Of a stretch of 16,289 bases of DNA, positions 5,889 to 13,593 are shown piece after piece. Under the pieces are notes generated by a model, which was given only the letters and a program-made list of their open reading frames with translations, had not been told where the DNA came from and did not search any database. This DNA comes from Chloroflexi bacterium RBG_16_48_8 (GTDB lineage: Bacteria; Chloroflexota; Anaerolineae; Anaerolineales; E44-bin32), in the NCBI GenBank assembly GCA_001795115.1, contig MGNI01000140.1, forward strand, positions 29,622 through 45,910. The letters run 5' to 3'. The stretch's first letter is position 1, and each line of letters begins with the position of its first letter. The translations under genes and the position numbers were made by a program.

Positions 5889-7619
5889 TTAAGATTCTTT
5901 CGAGTTGGAATTGGCTTTCAAGCGAACCGTAATCGTAGTCCCCTCACCAGGGCTGGATACCGTCTCAAACTCACCTCCGATTCGTCGAGCTCTCTGAGCC
6001 ATATTCGAAAGACCATGTCCTAGGAGTTCTGTCTCCTGATCTAATTCGAAGCCCTGCCCATTATCAATGATTTGCATATAAATCCGCTCATCCATATTAC
6101 GGGCACTTAGCCAAACTTTAGTAGCTTTGGAATGTTTGGCAACATTAGCCAGAGCCTCTTGGGCGATAAGCAGAAGAGCTTCGCAACCATCTCCTTCAAG
6201 ATCAGAAATCACTTCCGGTTCAATGCGCAGGTCGACTTCCATCCTGCTATTTGCCTTGAATTCCTGGCTCAGTCGAGAAAGACCTTGGGCAAATCCCTTA
6301 CCCTTAAATTGGCTTGGTTGCAGATCCAGGATATAGGAACGGATATCACGAATATTGGCATTCAATCCATCGATTGCTTTTTCTAAATGGGTCACTGCTT
6401 CATCTGGGTTTTCTCTGATCAGAAGGCGGATCGAATCCAACGTCAACCCGATAGCGTAGATGGATTGGATGATCCCATCGTGAAGATCCATGCCAATGCG
6501 CTCACGCTCCTCCAGTACAGCTAACCGGCGCGCCTGCCGGATCAACCGAGCATTCTCAATACCCAAACCCACACCTGCTCCAACAGCTTCAAGCAGACCA
6601 ACCTCCCGTTCACTGACGATTCTTGCCCCAAGAAATGTCAAGCTGAGAACACCTACCACCTGACCACGCGAAATAAGCGGAACGCCAATGAGTGTCCCAT
6701 ATCCCGCTTCAAGGACGCTCTCTTGCAGATACTCTGCCTCATCTTCAAGATCATTCTTCCAAGCAACATCTCCCAACCTGGCTACAGCGCCGATGAAACC
6801 CTCCCCAATTCGAAATCCCTTCCTCTCCCAGATGGTCAGGTCCTCTTGACCGCGATGAACGACCAGGTTAAATTGATCTCCACCCTCCTCCACGATGAAA
6901 ATATCACCTGATTGGGCACTAAAAAGGGCGATGACACGTTCAAGCATTTCGCCTAATAGGCCTTCTAGCCTGATGGATCCACTGAGGGCACTTGTTAAGT
7001 CGTGGATAAGCTCCAGTTCTTCATTTCTTTGGGTCAACTCCGCCTCATTCTTGATAACCTGGCGGTAGAGACGGGCGTTTTCAATGGCCGCTGCCGCGTG
7101 CCCAGCGAGCATCTCTATCAAGCGTTGATCATTTTCTGTAAAACAGGGCGCGTCCTGCTTATCTGTCAGATATATTTGACCTAAGGGACGACCATAAGCG
7201 GAGATGGGGATTCCCAAGAAGGAATGCATCTTTGGATGACCTGGAGGAAAACCGATGGCTTTGGGGTGATCAGATATTTCAGGAATACGGATGCTATCCC
7301 CCCACTTGATCATTTCCCCGATAAGACCTTTTCCCACTGGAAGATGAGGGATGCGTTGCATCTCCTTTTCGGACATTCCGTCTGTTATAAAGAAATCAAG
7401 CCCACCCTTTTCATTCGGTATACCGAGGGCAGCGTATTTTGCATTGGATAGCTCTCTAGCTGCAACCGTTATTCTTCGAAGGACGCCATCTAAAGAAAGG
7501 TCGGTATAGAGACTAAGGGTGGCTTTGTGAAGAGATCGCATTCCGGAATGTGAATCGCCTGATTCAAAAATCCGTTCAGGTACTTGATCTCGATGGTATT
7601 GATCAACACTCATCTTCAT
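5889..7619 (-). CDS. Double-GAF histidine kinase, NarX/DegS type (HisKA_3)
   Basis: A 576-residue soluble sensor kinase with no membrane segments. GAF domain 1 covers about residues 40-185 (ending AAAAIENARLYRQV) and GAF domain 2 about 205-355 (ending GLGIENARLIRQA). A short coiled coil leads to the HisKA_3 dimerisation domain with H380 in ERIGMDLHDGIIQSIYAIGL, the typical motif of this class. The HATPase domain has EALANVAKHSKA (N box), DNGQGFEL (G1) and GHGLSNMAQRA (G2). Kinases of this class usually phosphorylate NarL-type regulators. The next gene on the strand encodes a receiver lacking the phospho-Asp, so the real target may be elsewhere. The ATG at 7619 has AAGG 8 bases upstream. A second ATG two codons later is also possible. 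The gene is divergent from HMG-CoA reductase. Confidence 0.93.
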   Translation of the reverse strand: MKMSVDQYHRDQVPERIFESGDSHSGMRSLHKATLSLYTDLSLDGVLRRITVAARELSNAKYAALGIPNEKGGLDFFITDGMSEKEMQRIPHLPVGKGLIGEMIKWGDSIRIPEISDHPKAIGFPPGHPKMHSFLGIPISAYGRPLGQIYLTDKQDAPCFTENDQRLIEMLAGHAAAAIENARLYRQVIKNEAELTQRNEELELIHDLTSALSGSIRLEGLLGEMLERVIALFSAQSGDIFIVEEGGDQFNLVVHRGQEDLTIWERKGFRIGEGFIGAVARLGDVAWKNDLEDEAEYLQESVLEAGYGTLIGVPLISRGQVVGVLSLTFLGARIVSEREVGLLEAVGAGVGLGIENARLIRQARRLAVLEERERIGMDLHDGIIQSIYAIGLTLDSIRLLIRENPDEAVTHLEKAIDGLNANIRDIRSYILDLQPSQFKGKGFAQGLSRLSQEFKANSRMEVDLRIEPEVISDLEGDGCEALLLIAQEALANVAKHSKATKVWLSARNMDERIYMQIIDNGQGFELDQETELLGHGLSNMAQRARRIGGEFETVSSPGEGTTITVRLKANSNSKES

Positions 7620-7635
7620 GAACCCTACCTTATTG

Positions 7636-7665
7636 ATTCTACCTTAACCTTGTGCAATCAGCCAA
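7636..7665 (-). promoter_or_regulatory. Candidate promoter of the double-GAF kinase
   Basis: On the minus strand TTGGCT (7660-7665) and TAGAAT (7636-7641) are 18 bases apart, just upstream of the kinase start. The -10 matches consensus at five of six positions and the -35 at four. The shared 126-base spacer must also hold the promoter of the divergent mevalonate operon, which I could not place. Confidence 0.4.
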
Positions 7666-7745
7666 TTCCTACTAAATCTATCCTGATAGCTTTTGCCAGC
7701 TTTCATCGGCTATTAAAGCTTGTTGACAGCGTTAGGAGAGCCATC

Positions 7746-9038
7746 GTGACAAAAGAAAATTCATCCCGCTTACCAGGCTTTTACAATCTCTCACCCTATG
7801 AAAGAAAAAAACTTCTTGCCAATCTTCTCGATCTTTCAAAAGATCAATTCGAAGCCCTGGGGGGTAACGCAGGTTTAAACGTGGAACAAGCGGATCACAT
7901 GATAGAAAACGCCATTGGGATATTCGGCTTGCCGTTGGGAATCGCGACAAATTTTGTCGTTAACGGTAAGGACGTTCTGATCCCCATGGTCGTTGAGGAA
8001 CCTTCCGTTGTCGCTGGTGCTTCTTTCATGGCCAAGCTTGTACGCCATAGCGGAGGATTTCAAGCCGAAACAATCGGATCAGAGATGATCGGTCAAATTC
8101 AAGTTCTGGATATTTCCGACTTAGAAATAGCGCGTGATGCACTTTTCGAACACAAGGAAGAAATCCTGGCTGAGGCAGATAAGGTAGACCCCCTGTTGAA
8201 ACAATTAGGTGGAGGGGCAAGAGATTTAGAGATCAGGATTTTCCCTGAAACACCCATCGGTCCCATGCTCATCGTCCATCTCATTTTTGATACTCGCGAT
8301 GCCATGGGAGCCAATACGGTGAATACTGCTGTAGAGAGACTCACGCCAAGCATTGAAAGGCTTACCGAAGGGAGAGTGCACCTGCGTATTCTATCCAACC
8401 TTTCCGACCGAAGGTTAGCCCGATCCAGATGCGTAATTCCTCAAAATGTGCTTAATTTCAACTCCTTTGAGGGCGAGCAGGTTCGGGATGGAATTGTGGA
8501 AGCTTGGGCATTTGCTGCAGTGGATCCGTATCGCGCTGCAACACACAACAAGGGGATCATGAATGGCATTGACGCTGTGCTCATTGCAACGGGCAACGAT
8601 TGGCGCGCGGTTGAAGCGGGAGCACATGCCTATGCAGCCCGAGCCGGTCGATACACATCTCTGAGCGAATGGCGAGTAACGGAGGATGGTAGTTTAGAAG
8701 GCGTGCTTGTCCTTCCCCTGGCTGTAGGTACAGTTGGCGGAGCCACGCGCGTCCACCCCACCGCAAAAGCAGCCCTGGCAATGATGGGGATTGATCGTGC
8801 ACAAGAACTTGCAGAGGTTATTGCTTCCGTAGGATTGGCTCAGAATTTGGCTGCTTTAAGAGCGTTGGCCACGGAAGGGATCCAGAGAGGTCATATGTCT
8901 CTCCATGCCCGACAGGTCGCGATCGCTGCCGGTGCAGCAGGCCAAGACATCGAACGAGTCGCGCAACGAATGATCGATGAAGGTACAATACGCATTGATC
9001 ATGCGCGTCAAATCCTGAAGGATGGTAAGAAGAGTTGA
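7746..9038 (+). CDS. mvaA: Class II hydroxymethylglutaryl-CoA reductase
   Basis: The protein has 430 residues and aligns by eye along its whole length with the Pseudomonas mevalonii class II enzyme. It converts HMG-CoA to mevalonate (biosynthesis), or the reverse in mevalonate-degrading species. Catalytic residues are present: E85 (VVEEPSVV), K269 (THNKGIMNG), D285 (ATGNDWRA) and H387 (MSLHARQ). DAMGANTVNT marks the cofactor domain, but I cannot decide between NADH and NADPH. The GTG at 7746 is chosen because AGGAG at 7734-7738 lies 7 bases upstream and the protein then begins like the family (MTKENSSRLPGFYNLSP). The frame is open upstream to 7584, but those 54 residues lack a ribosome site and overlap the divergent kinase gene. 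As the first gene before HMG-CoA synthase it points to a biosynthetic role. Confidence 0.96.
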   Translation: MTKENSSRLPGFYNLSPYERKKLLANLLDLSKDQFEALGGNAGLNVEQADHMIENAIGIFGLPLGIATNFVVNGKDVLIPMVVEEPSVVAGASFMAKLVRHSGGFQAETIGSEMIGQIQVLDISDLEIARDALFEHKEEILAEADKVDPLLKQLGGGARDLEIRIFPETPIGPMLIVHLIFDTRDAMGANTVNTAVERLTPSIERLTEGRVHLRILSNLSDRRLARSRCVIPQNVLNFNSFEGEQVRDGIVEAWAFAAVDPYRAATHNKGIMNGIDAVLIATGNDWRAVEAGAHAYAARAGRYTSLSEWRVTEDGSLEGVLVLPLAVGTVGGATRVHPTAKAALAMMGIDRAQELAEVIASVGLAQNLAALRALATEGIQRGHMSLHARQVAIAAGAAGQDIERVAQRMIDEGTIRIDHARQILKDGKKS

Positions 9039-9070
9039 AATCAAAGCGTCCAAAGCCTGGAGAAAGTTGA

Positions 9071-10135
9071 ATGCAAGAAAATAAGATTCTTAGACCCATA
9101 CGAAAAGTCGGTATCGTTGGTTATGGGGCCTACATCCCGCGCTATCGACTTCCTGCAAGGGAAGTGGCACGTGTTTGGAAAGCGGATACCAGTGGTGAAC
9201 CATCGGGAGAGAAAGCAGTCGCTGGCCTTGACGAAGATGTCATCACAATGTCGATCGAGGCCGCACGCAATGCCCTCGCCAGGGCAATGATTGATCCCGC
9301 AAAAATTCGAGCTGTTTGGGTAGGATCAGAATCCCATCCTTCCGCGGTAAAACCCACATCGACGGTTGTGGCTGAAGCTATTGGCGCTGTTCCCAATACG
9401 CAAGCGGCCGATTGGGAATTCGCCTGTAAAGCGGGAACAGAGGCTATGCAAGCTGCCATTGGTTTTGTAGGATCAGGGATGGCCGCGTATGCTTTATCCA
9501 TTGGGATGGATACAGCCCAAGGCCGTCCCGGAGATGCACTGGAGTACACTGCTGGAGCTGGTGGAGCAGCTTACCTGCTCGGACCAGCGGAGGAATCCCT
9601 GGCGATTATCGAGGCTTCTTATTCCTTCACTACCGACACGCCGGATTTCTTCCGCAGAGCCAATGAAAAATATCCCGAACATGGCGAAAGATTCACCGGT
9701 GAACCGGCTTATTTCAAACACATCTCGGCTGCTGCCCAAGAGCTAATGCGGGCAACTGAAACAAAACCTGAAGACTACACCTATGCCGTATTCCATCAGC
9801 CAAACGACAAATTTCCCAAGCGGGTAGCCAGTTCCTTGGGGTTCAAACCTGATCAAATCGAAGCTGGTCTATTGGTGCCCTGGATTGGCAACACCTATGC
9901 TGGATCTGCACTGGTTGGATTGACCGCAGTATTGGATGTCGCTGAACCTGGGGATAAAATCCTGCTCGTCTCCTATGGCTCTGGAGCTGGATCGGACGCT
10001 TTCACGATCCAAACGACAGAAGAGTTGATAAAGAGGCGAAAACAAGCTCCTTCTACTCAGGAATATATCCAAAGAAGAACAGAGATTGATTACGCAACTT
10101 ATTCCCGTTATCGCGGGAAGTTATCGATGAAGTGA
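9071..10135 (+). CDS. Archaeal-type hydroxymethylglutaryl-CoA synthase
   Basis: A 354-residue thiolase-fold enzyme that condenses acetyl-CoA with acetoacetyl-CoA to HMG-CoA. Length and sequence are of the archaeal type rather than the MvaS type of Gram-positive bacteria. The likely triad is E87 (GSESHP), C119 ([10 protein letters not shown]) and H242 (FHQPNDKFP), all intact. Other family marks are [11 protein letters not shown] near the N-terminus, [10 protein letters not shown] and [15 protein letters not shown] at 9059-9062 is 8 bases from the ATG, and the gene begins 32 bases after the reductase stop, so the two are probably one operon. In archaea this enzyme forms a stable complex with a thiolase and a DUF35 protein, and both of those genes follow here. 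Confidence 0.96.
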   Translation: MQENKILRPIRKVGIVGYGAYIPRYRLPAREVARVWKADTSGEPSGEKAVAGLDEDVITMSIEAARNALARAMIDPAKIRAVWVGSESHPSAVKPTSTVVAEAIGAVPNTQAADWEFACKAGTEAMQAAIGFVGSGMAAYALSIGMDTAQGRPGDALEYTAGAGGAAYLLGPAEESLAIIEASYSFTTDTPDFFRRANEKYPEHGERFTGEPAYFKHISAAAQELMRATETKPEDYTYAVFHQPNDKFPKRVASSLGFKPDQIEAGLLVPWIGNTYAGSALVGLTAVLDVAEPGDKILLVSYGSGAGSDAFTIQTTEELIKRRKQAPSTQEYIQRRTEIDYATYSRYRGKLSMK

Positions 10136-10137
10136 TC

Positions 10138-11325
10138 ATGTCCAAAAAAATGAATTCGACTCGTGAAATTATCATTCTAGGGGTTGGAATGACCCCGTTA
10201 GGCGAACACTGGGATCTCTCCATTCGTGAACTGGCGCTTGAAGCTATATCCGCAGCACGTGCGGAAGCTCCACAGGTTCGTCCAGAGGCCTTCTATGTTG
10301 CCAATATGCTCGCTCCTGCACTCTCTCGCCAATCGCAGCTTGGGGCATTGTTGGCAGATTTCGTTGGTTTAAGAGGCATCGAAGCCATGACAGTCGAGGC
10401 GGCTGGTGCTTCTGGGGGTGCAGCGCTCAGGCAAGCCTACCTCGCTCTCAAATCTGGAATGATCCAATCTGTACTTGTGGTTGGCGCAGAAAAAGTAACC
10501 GACCGTGTTGGATCCGAAGTCGATGCAGCCTTGGCTACAATGACCGATACCGATTATGAAGCCATTCAAGGCATTACGCCCACTGCCCAAGCAGCCCTGC
10601 TGATGCGTCGCTACTTGCACGAATATCATGCCCCCCAGGATGCTCTCGCAGGTTTCAGCCTGAACGCGCATGCCAACGGTGCCTCCAATCCATTGGCCAT
10701 GTTCCAGAAGGCCATACGACCTGAACAATACAGCAAGGCCCCGATGGTGAGTGATCCGATTAATATGTTTGACGCTTCCCCCATCGTGGATGGCGCAGCA
10801 GCCATTCTCCTGGCATGTAGGGATACCATTCCGGCAAACCATGATCATCCCCTAGTTAAGATTGCTGCCTCAGCCATGTCGTCAACCGCGGTAGCGCTTC
10901 ATGATCAACCCGATCCACTTGTTATCAGCTCTGCGGTCTCTTCTGTTCAGAAAGCTTTCGAACAGGCGAAACTTTCCCTGGAAGATATCGACCTCTTCGA
11001 ACTCCATGATTCATTTTCAATCATGGCAGCCTTATCCTTAGAAGCCGCTGGATTTGCCTCCAAAGGGGAGGGATGGAAATTGGCAGCGGATGGTGCCATT
11101 GCATTGGATGGTAAAATCCCCATCTGTACTTTTGGTGGCTCAAAAGCCCGAGGGGAGGCTGGTGGGGCAACAGGTGTGATGCAGGTCGTAGAGGTCGTCC
11201 GGCAACTACAAGCTTTAGCAGGCAAGAATCAGGTATCCAATGCTAAAATTGGCATGGCTCAGTGCTTGGGAGGCATCGGAGCAACGGCTGTGACACATAT
11301 TTTGACTCATTTTAAGGATCACTAG
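10138..11325 (+). CDS. SCP2-type thiolase paralogue lacking the usual nucleophile
   Basis: A 395-residue thiolase-fold protein in the place where archaeal operons carry the acetoacetyl-CoA thiolase. The overall family match is clear (IIILGVGMTPLGEHWD start, SGGAALRQAYLALKSG, VVGAEKVTD). The CxS motif reads VEAAGASGG, with G90 (GGT) where the nucleophilic Cys belongs. The GHP motif reads RGEAGGATG, with E340 and Ala for His-Pro. The HDxF motif is kept (H290, ELHDSFS), and C376 (AQCLGGIG) fills the CxG position. Ordinary thiolysis or Claisen condensation is therefore doubtful. The protein may be structural, a CoA-binding scaffold for the synthase, or use other chemistry. The start is uncertain: a GTG at 10132 overlaps the previous stop (GTGA), while the ATG at 10138 follows it by two bases. 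Tight spacing implies co-transcription and probably co-translation. Confidence 0.9.
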   Translation: MSKKMNSTREIIILGVGMTPLGEHWDLSIRELALEAISAARAEAPQVRPEAFYVANMLAPALSRQSQLGALLADFVGLRGIEAMTVEAAGASGGAALRQAYLALKSGMIQSVLVVGAEKVTDRVGSEVDAALATMTDTDYEAIQGITPTAQAALLMRRYLHEYHAPQDALAGFSLNAHANGASNPLAMFQKAIRPEQYSKAPMVSDPINMFDASPIVDGAAAILLACRDTIPANHDHPLVKIAASAMSSTAVALHDQPDPLVISSAVSSVQKAFEQAKLSLEDIDLFELHDSFSIMAALSLEAAGFASKGEGWKLAADGAIALDGKIPICTFGGSKARGEAGGATGVMQVVEVVRQLQALAGKNQVSNAKIGMAQCLGGIGATAVTHILTHFKDH

Positions 11326-11401
11326 AAGGACTTTGATAGTTCTTGATAGTCTTTCGGGCATAAACTCATGACGATTAAAAATGGTATAAGGCGAGGATGG
11401 T

Positions 11402-11803
11402 ATGGAATTATCTCAACATTGGAGACTCAAACAACAGCGGTATAGTTTAGTCGGTGAAATTTGTCCATATTGTGAAGGTAAGATCTTTCCACCCCGTGAT
11501 ATCTGCCCAGATTGCGGAAATGAAGCCAAAACAACGTTCCAGTTCAACGGCAAAGGGGAAATTTACTCTTTCACAACCGTCCGTCAGGCGCCAGCAGGCC
11601 ATGAGGAAAACGCTCCTTACACATTGGCTCTCGTCCGATTGGAAGAAGGACCCATGGTTGCTGCTCAACTTACAGATTTAGATGACCAAGCCGTAGAAAT
11701 CGGCATGCCTGTTGAGATGGTCACTCGCAAGCTTCGTTCTGAAGGTGAACGTGGCTTGCTGATTTATGGCTATAAATTCCGACCTATCCTTAAAGCAGCC
11801 TAA
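11402..11803 (+). CDS. DUF35 zinc-ribbon / OB-fold protein of the thiolase-HMG-CoA synthase complex
   Basis: A 133-residue Zn-ribbon OB domain protein. An N-terminal helix (about 1-17) precedes a rubredoxin-like knuckle with C21, C24, C35 and C38 (ICPYCEGK and ICPDCGNE). An OB fold of about 50-115 follows (GKGEIYSFTTVRQAPAG, PYTLALVRLEEGP). In the archaeal acetoacetyl-CoA thiolase/HMG-CoA synthase complex this protein holds the two enzymes together. Its place directly after both genes supports the same role. GAGGA at 11393-11397 lies 4 bases upstream of the ATG, with AAGG further back. The 76-base gap from the thiolase contains a repeated TTGATAGT (11333-11340 and 11343-11350) but no convincing promoter. 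It ends the operon, with a long hairpin after the stop. Confidence 0.93.
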   Translation: MELSQHWRLKQQRYSLVGEICPYCEGKIFPPRDICPDCGNEAKTTFQFNGKGEIYSFTTVRQAPAGHEENAPYTLALVRLEEGPMVAAQLTDLDDQAVEIGMPVEMVTRKLRSEGERGLLIYGYKFRPILKAA

Positions 11804-11824
11804 CGAACATTTTCTATGCCATCT

Positions 11825-11857
11825 AAAGACTTGCGTCAAGATTGTTCGCAAGTCTTT
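11825..11857 (+). terminator. Hairpin ending the mevalonate operon
   Basis: AAAGACTTGCG (11825-11835) and CGCAAGTCTTT (11847-11857) form a perfect 11-bp stem with an 11-base loop. The stem ends in TTT and is followed by GTGTTTC, so the U tract is weak. It probably still ends or protects the operon transcript. Confidence 0.65.
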
Positions 11858-12000
11858 GTGTTTCACATTCGTCCCTCCTTACTCCCATTGCACAAGTCCG
11901 TCCTGGGTTCATTAATTTCAATCCAACAACGTATCCTCGACTCACGCTATCTTTTGTGGCATCCTTCTTGCAACGAAAAAGGGTAGGATTGTCGTCATTC

Positions 12001-12029
12001 TTGACGCACCCAAACGTTTGTGCTACCAT
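12001..12029 (+). promoter_or_regulatory. Sigma-70-type promoter of the LysM lipoprotein gene
   Basis: TTGACG (12001-12006) and TACCAT (12024-12029) are separated by exactly 17 bases. Transcription would begin near 12036, downstream of the earliest in-frame start codon (12020). This supports the start at 12086. Confidence 0.6.
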
Positions 12030-12085
12030 CCGCTACTGAAGATCATCTTCGTACGGCTGGCTGGCCTAGATATAAGGAGAGATCA

Positions 12086-12736
12086 ATGAGTACGATGCAC
12101 CTGCGAAATATAGTACTCACAGCCATCATTATCTTAGGAGTAATTCTGGCAGGATGCACACGCTCTGCCTCTACGCCTCCTGCTGCGACAGAAATTGGAG
12201 GGCTCACGGAGGAAGAGATCAATCAACGCGCTACAATGGACGCCGTCCGTGCAACGCTCCTTGCCCAAACGGAACAGCCCGAAACATCTGAACCGTCAAC
12301 TCCGACACCTACCGCAACCATGAGCGTCCCTACTTCCACAGCGACACTCGCAGGTCCCACGCAGACGCCCGTAGTTGTCTATGACACACCCACTCCCCAA
12401 ACAGGGCAAGAGACAACCTATATTGTGCAAGCTGGTGACTCGGTCTATTCTGTCGCCCGTGCATTTGGTGTCAGTCCCGACGATCTTATCGCAAGGAACA
12501 ATTTGCAATATCCCTACTACCTGGACATTGGGCAGGAGCTGATCATCCCCGCAGGTGGAACCTCATCTGGTGGCAGCACTCCTTCTGCAGGCACCAAACA
12601 ACACGTCGTCCAGCAAGGGGAATGGATTTACTCTATTGCTCGCAAGTATGGTGTATCTCCAGATGATATTATCGCCCTAAATAATCTGCCCTATCCCTAC
12701 ACCCTTTACCCAGGCGATGTCCTGTACATCCCCTAA
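12086..12736 (+). CDS. Lipoprotein with two LysM domains
   Basis: A 216-residue surface protein. The signal peptide (MSTMHLRNIVLTAIIILG...) ends in a lipobox, ILAG-C24, so it should be lipid-anchored on the outer face of the membrane. A helical segment (EEEINQRATMDAVRATLLAQ) is followed by a Thr/Pro/Ser-rich linker (about 70-112). Two LysM repeats come next: about 115-160 (TYIVQAGDSVYSVARAFGVS) and about 173-216 (QHVVQQGEWIYSIARKYGVS), separated by a Gly/Ser stretch. LysM binds N-acetylglucosamine-containing glycans such as peptidoglycan. No catalytic domain is attached, so a structural or wall-binding role is likely. The start at 12086 has AAGGAGA at 12074-12080 and a promoter at 12001-12029. 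The frame is open to 12020, but that would bury the signal peptide. Confidence 0.92.
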   Translation: MSTMHLRNIVLTAIIILGVILAGCTRSASTPPAATEIGGLTEEEINQRATMDAVRATLLAQTEQPETSEPSTPTPTATMSVPTSTATLAGPTQTPVVVYDTPTPQTGQETTYIVQAGDSVYSVARAFGVSPDDLIARNNLQYPYYLDIGQELIIPAGGTSSGGSTPSAGTKQHVVQQGEWIYSIARKYGVSPDDIIALNNLPYPYTLYPGDVLYIP

Positions 12737-12759
12737 GGATGATGAATGGCATCCATAGA

Positions 12760-12787
12760 GGGCGGCCAGTTGGTCGCCCTTCTTTTA
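12760..12787 (+). terminator. Rho-independent terminator after the LysM gene
   Basis: GGGCGGCC (12760-12767) and GGTCGCCC (12772-12779) form an 8-bp stem (one G-U pair) with a 4-base loop, followed by TTCTTTTA. It ends only about 10 bases before the next start codon, so the ribosome site of the Nudix gene is directly after its T run. Confidence 0.8.
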
Positions 12788-12797
12788 TGGAGGACCT

Positions 12798-13340
12798 ATG
12801 CTATACGCCACATTAAAATCTGAACTTGTTTTTCAAGGAAAAGTCTTCAACATCCGAATTGACGAAGTGCAAAAAGCGGATGGCCAAAGGATGCGCGTTG
12901 ATGTAGTTGAACATGGCGGTGCAGTGGTTATCCTCCCTTTCGATGAGGAAGGGCGCATCTGGTTTGTTGATCAATATCGCTACCCGGTAGGTCGAAGGCT
13001 ACTAGAACTTCCTGCGGGGACCTTGGATCCAGGCGAAGACCCAGAAATTTGTGCCGTGCGAGAGTGTCGGGAGGAGATCGGGATGTCCCCAGGCTATTTG
13101 ACTCCTTTAGGAGGACTTTACTTAGCCCCAGGCTATTCCACAGAATTTGTGCATTTTTTTGTAGCTCAAAATCTTTCACCTGCCCCTCTGGCTCTCGACG
13201 AAGACGAAGACCTCAAAGTTAAGTGCCTCACCGTTGGTGAAGTGAAAGAATGGATCACCAAAGGTCAGATCTATGACGCTAAAACTTTGGCTGGTCTCTT
13301 TCTGGCATTTGAACACCTCCATCTTCTCAACCAGGGATAA
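12798..13340 (+). CDS. Nudix hydrolase, ADP-ribose pyrophosphatase-like
   Basis: A 180-residue Nudix enzyme. The full Nudix box is at residues 74-96, beginning GTLDPGE and ending RECREEIGM, with the metal-binding glutamates in place. The preceding VDQYRYPVGRRLLELPAG segment and the later GGLYLAPGYSTEF are typical of the ADP-ribose pyrophosphatase group, which splits ADP-ribose to AMP and ribose 5-phosphate and limits free ADP-ribose. The exact substrate cannot be read from sequence. GGAGG at 12789-12793 is 4 bases before the ATG. No separate promoter is apparent, and the terminator of the LysM gene lies directly upstream. Expression may therefore depend on read-through or on a promoter inside the LysM gene. 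Confidence 0.93.
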   Translation: MLYATLKSELVFQGKVFNIRIDEVQKADGQRMRVDVVEHGGAVVILPFDEEGRIWFVDQYRYPVGRRLLELPAGTLDPGEDPEICAVRECREEIGMSPGYLTPLGGLYLAPGYSTEFVHFFVAQNLSPAPLALDEDEDLKVKCLTVGEVKEWITKGQIYDAKTLAGLFLAFEHLHLLNQG

Positions 13341-13442
13341 TAACTTCAAATTCTGGAAAAAATTCCTGGTTCCATTAAAAACAGGATTGAGTCCACTGAA
13401 AAAGCCCCTCAAGATCGAAGTGAGAGACCTAAGGTTGGTTCC

Positions 13443-13462
13443 GCTCAATTGAGCATTTTTTC
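13443..13462 (+). terminator. Possible weak terminator after the Nudix gene
   Basis: The palindrome GCTCAATTGAGC (13443-13454) can form a 4-bp stem with a 4-base loop and is followed by ATTTTTTT. The T run is good but the stem is short. It lies about 100 bases past the Nudix stop. Confidence 0.3.
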
Positions 13463-13495
13463 CAGGCGAGGATTGAGTCAAAGCGAAGATTTCCC

Positions 13496-13524
13496 TTACC
13501 ATGACTCTCTGGTTATGATATACT
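13496..13524 (+). promoter_or_regulatory. Candidate rplS promoter
   Basis: TTACCA (13496-13501) and TATACT (13519-13524) are 17 bases apart. The -10 matches consensus at five of six positions and the -35 at four. Transcription would start near 13531, giving a leader of about 60 bases. Confidence 0.5.
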
Positions 13525-13536
13525 TACCCACCGCGC

Positions 13537-13556
13537 CGCCCGAGAGAAAAAGGGCG
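13537..13556 (+). promoter_or_regulatory. Hairpin in the rplS leader
   Basis: CGCCC (13537-13541) and GGGCG (13552-13556) pair around a 10-base purine-rich loop (GAGAGAAAAA) in the predicted rplS leader. L19 leader RNAs are known in other phyla. I cannot say that this belongs to any of them. Confidence 0.3.
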
Positions 13557-13593
13557 ACCGGTAGTATGTAGATCCAAGTAAAGGGAAGCGAGC

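Noticed and set aside
7584..7745. 54-residue upstream extension of HMG-CoA reductase
   Set aside because: It overlaps the start of the divergent kinase, has no SD and goes beyond the family N-terminus. GTG 7746 has a good SD.
11333..11390. Separate promoter for the DUF35 gene from the TTGATAGT repeats
   Set aside because: Spacing from either TTGATA to a possible -10 is 12 or 22 bases, outside the normal range.
12020..12085. Earlier start for the LysM lipoprotein
   Set aside because: It overlaps the predicted promoter -10 and would bury the signal peptide behind 22 residues.
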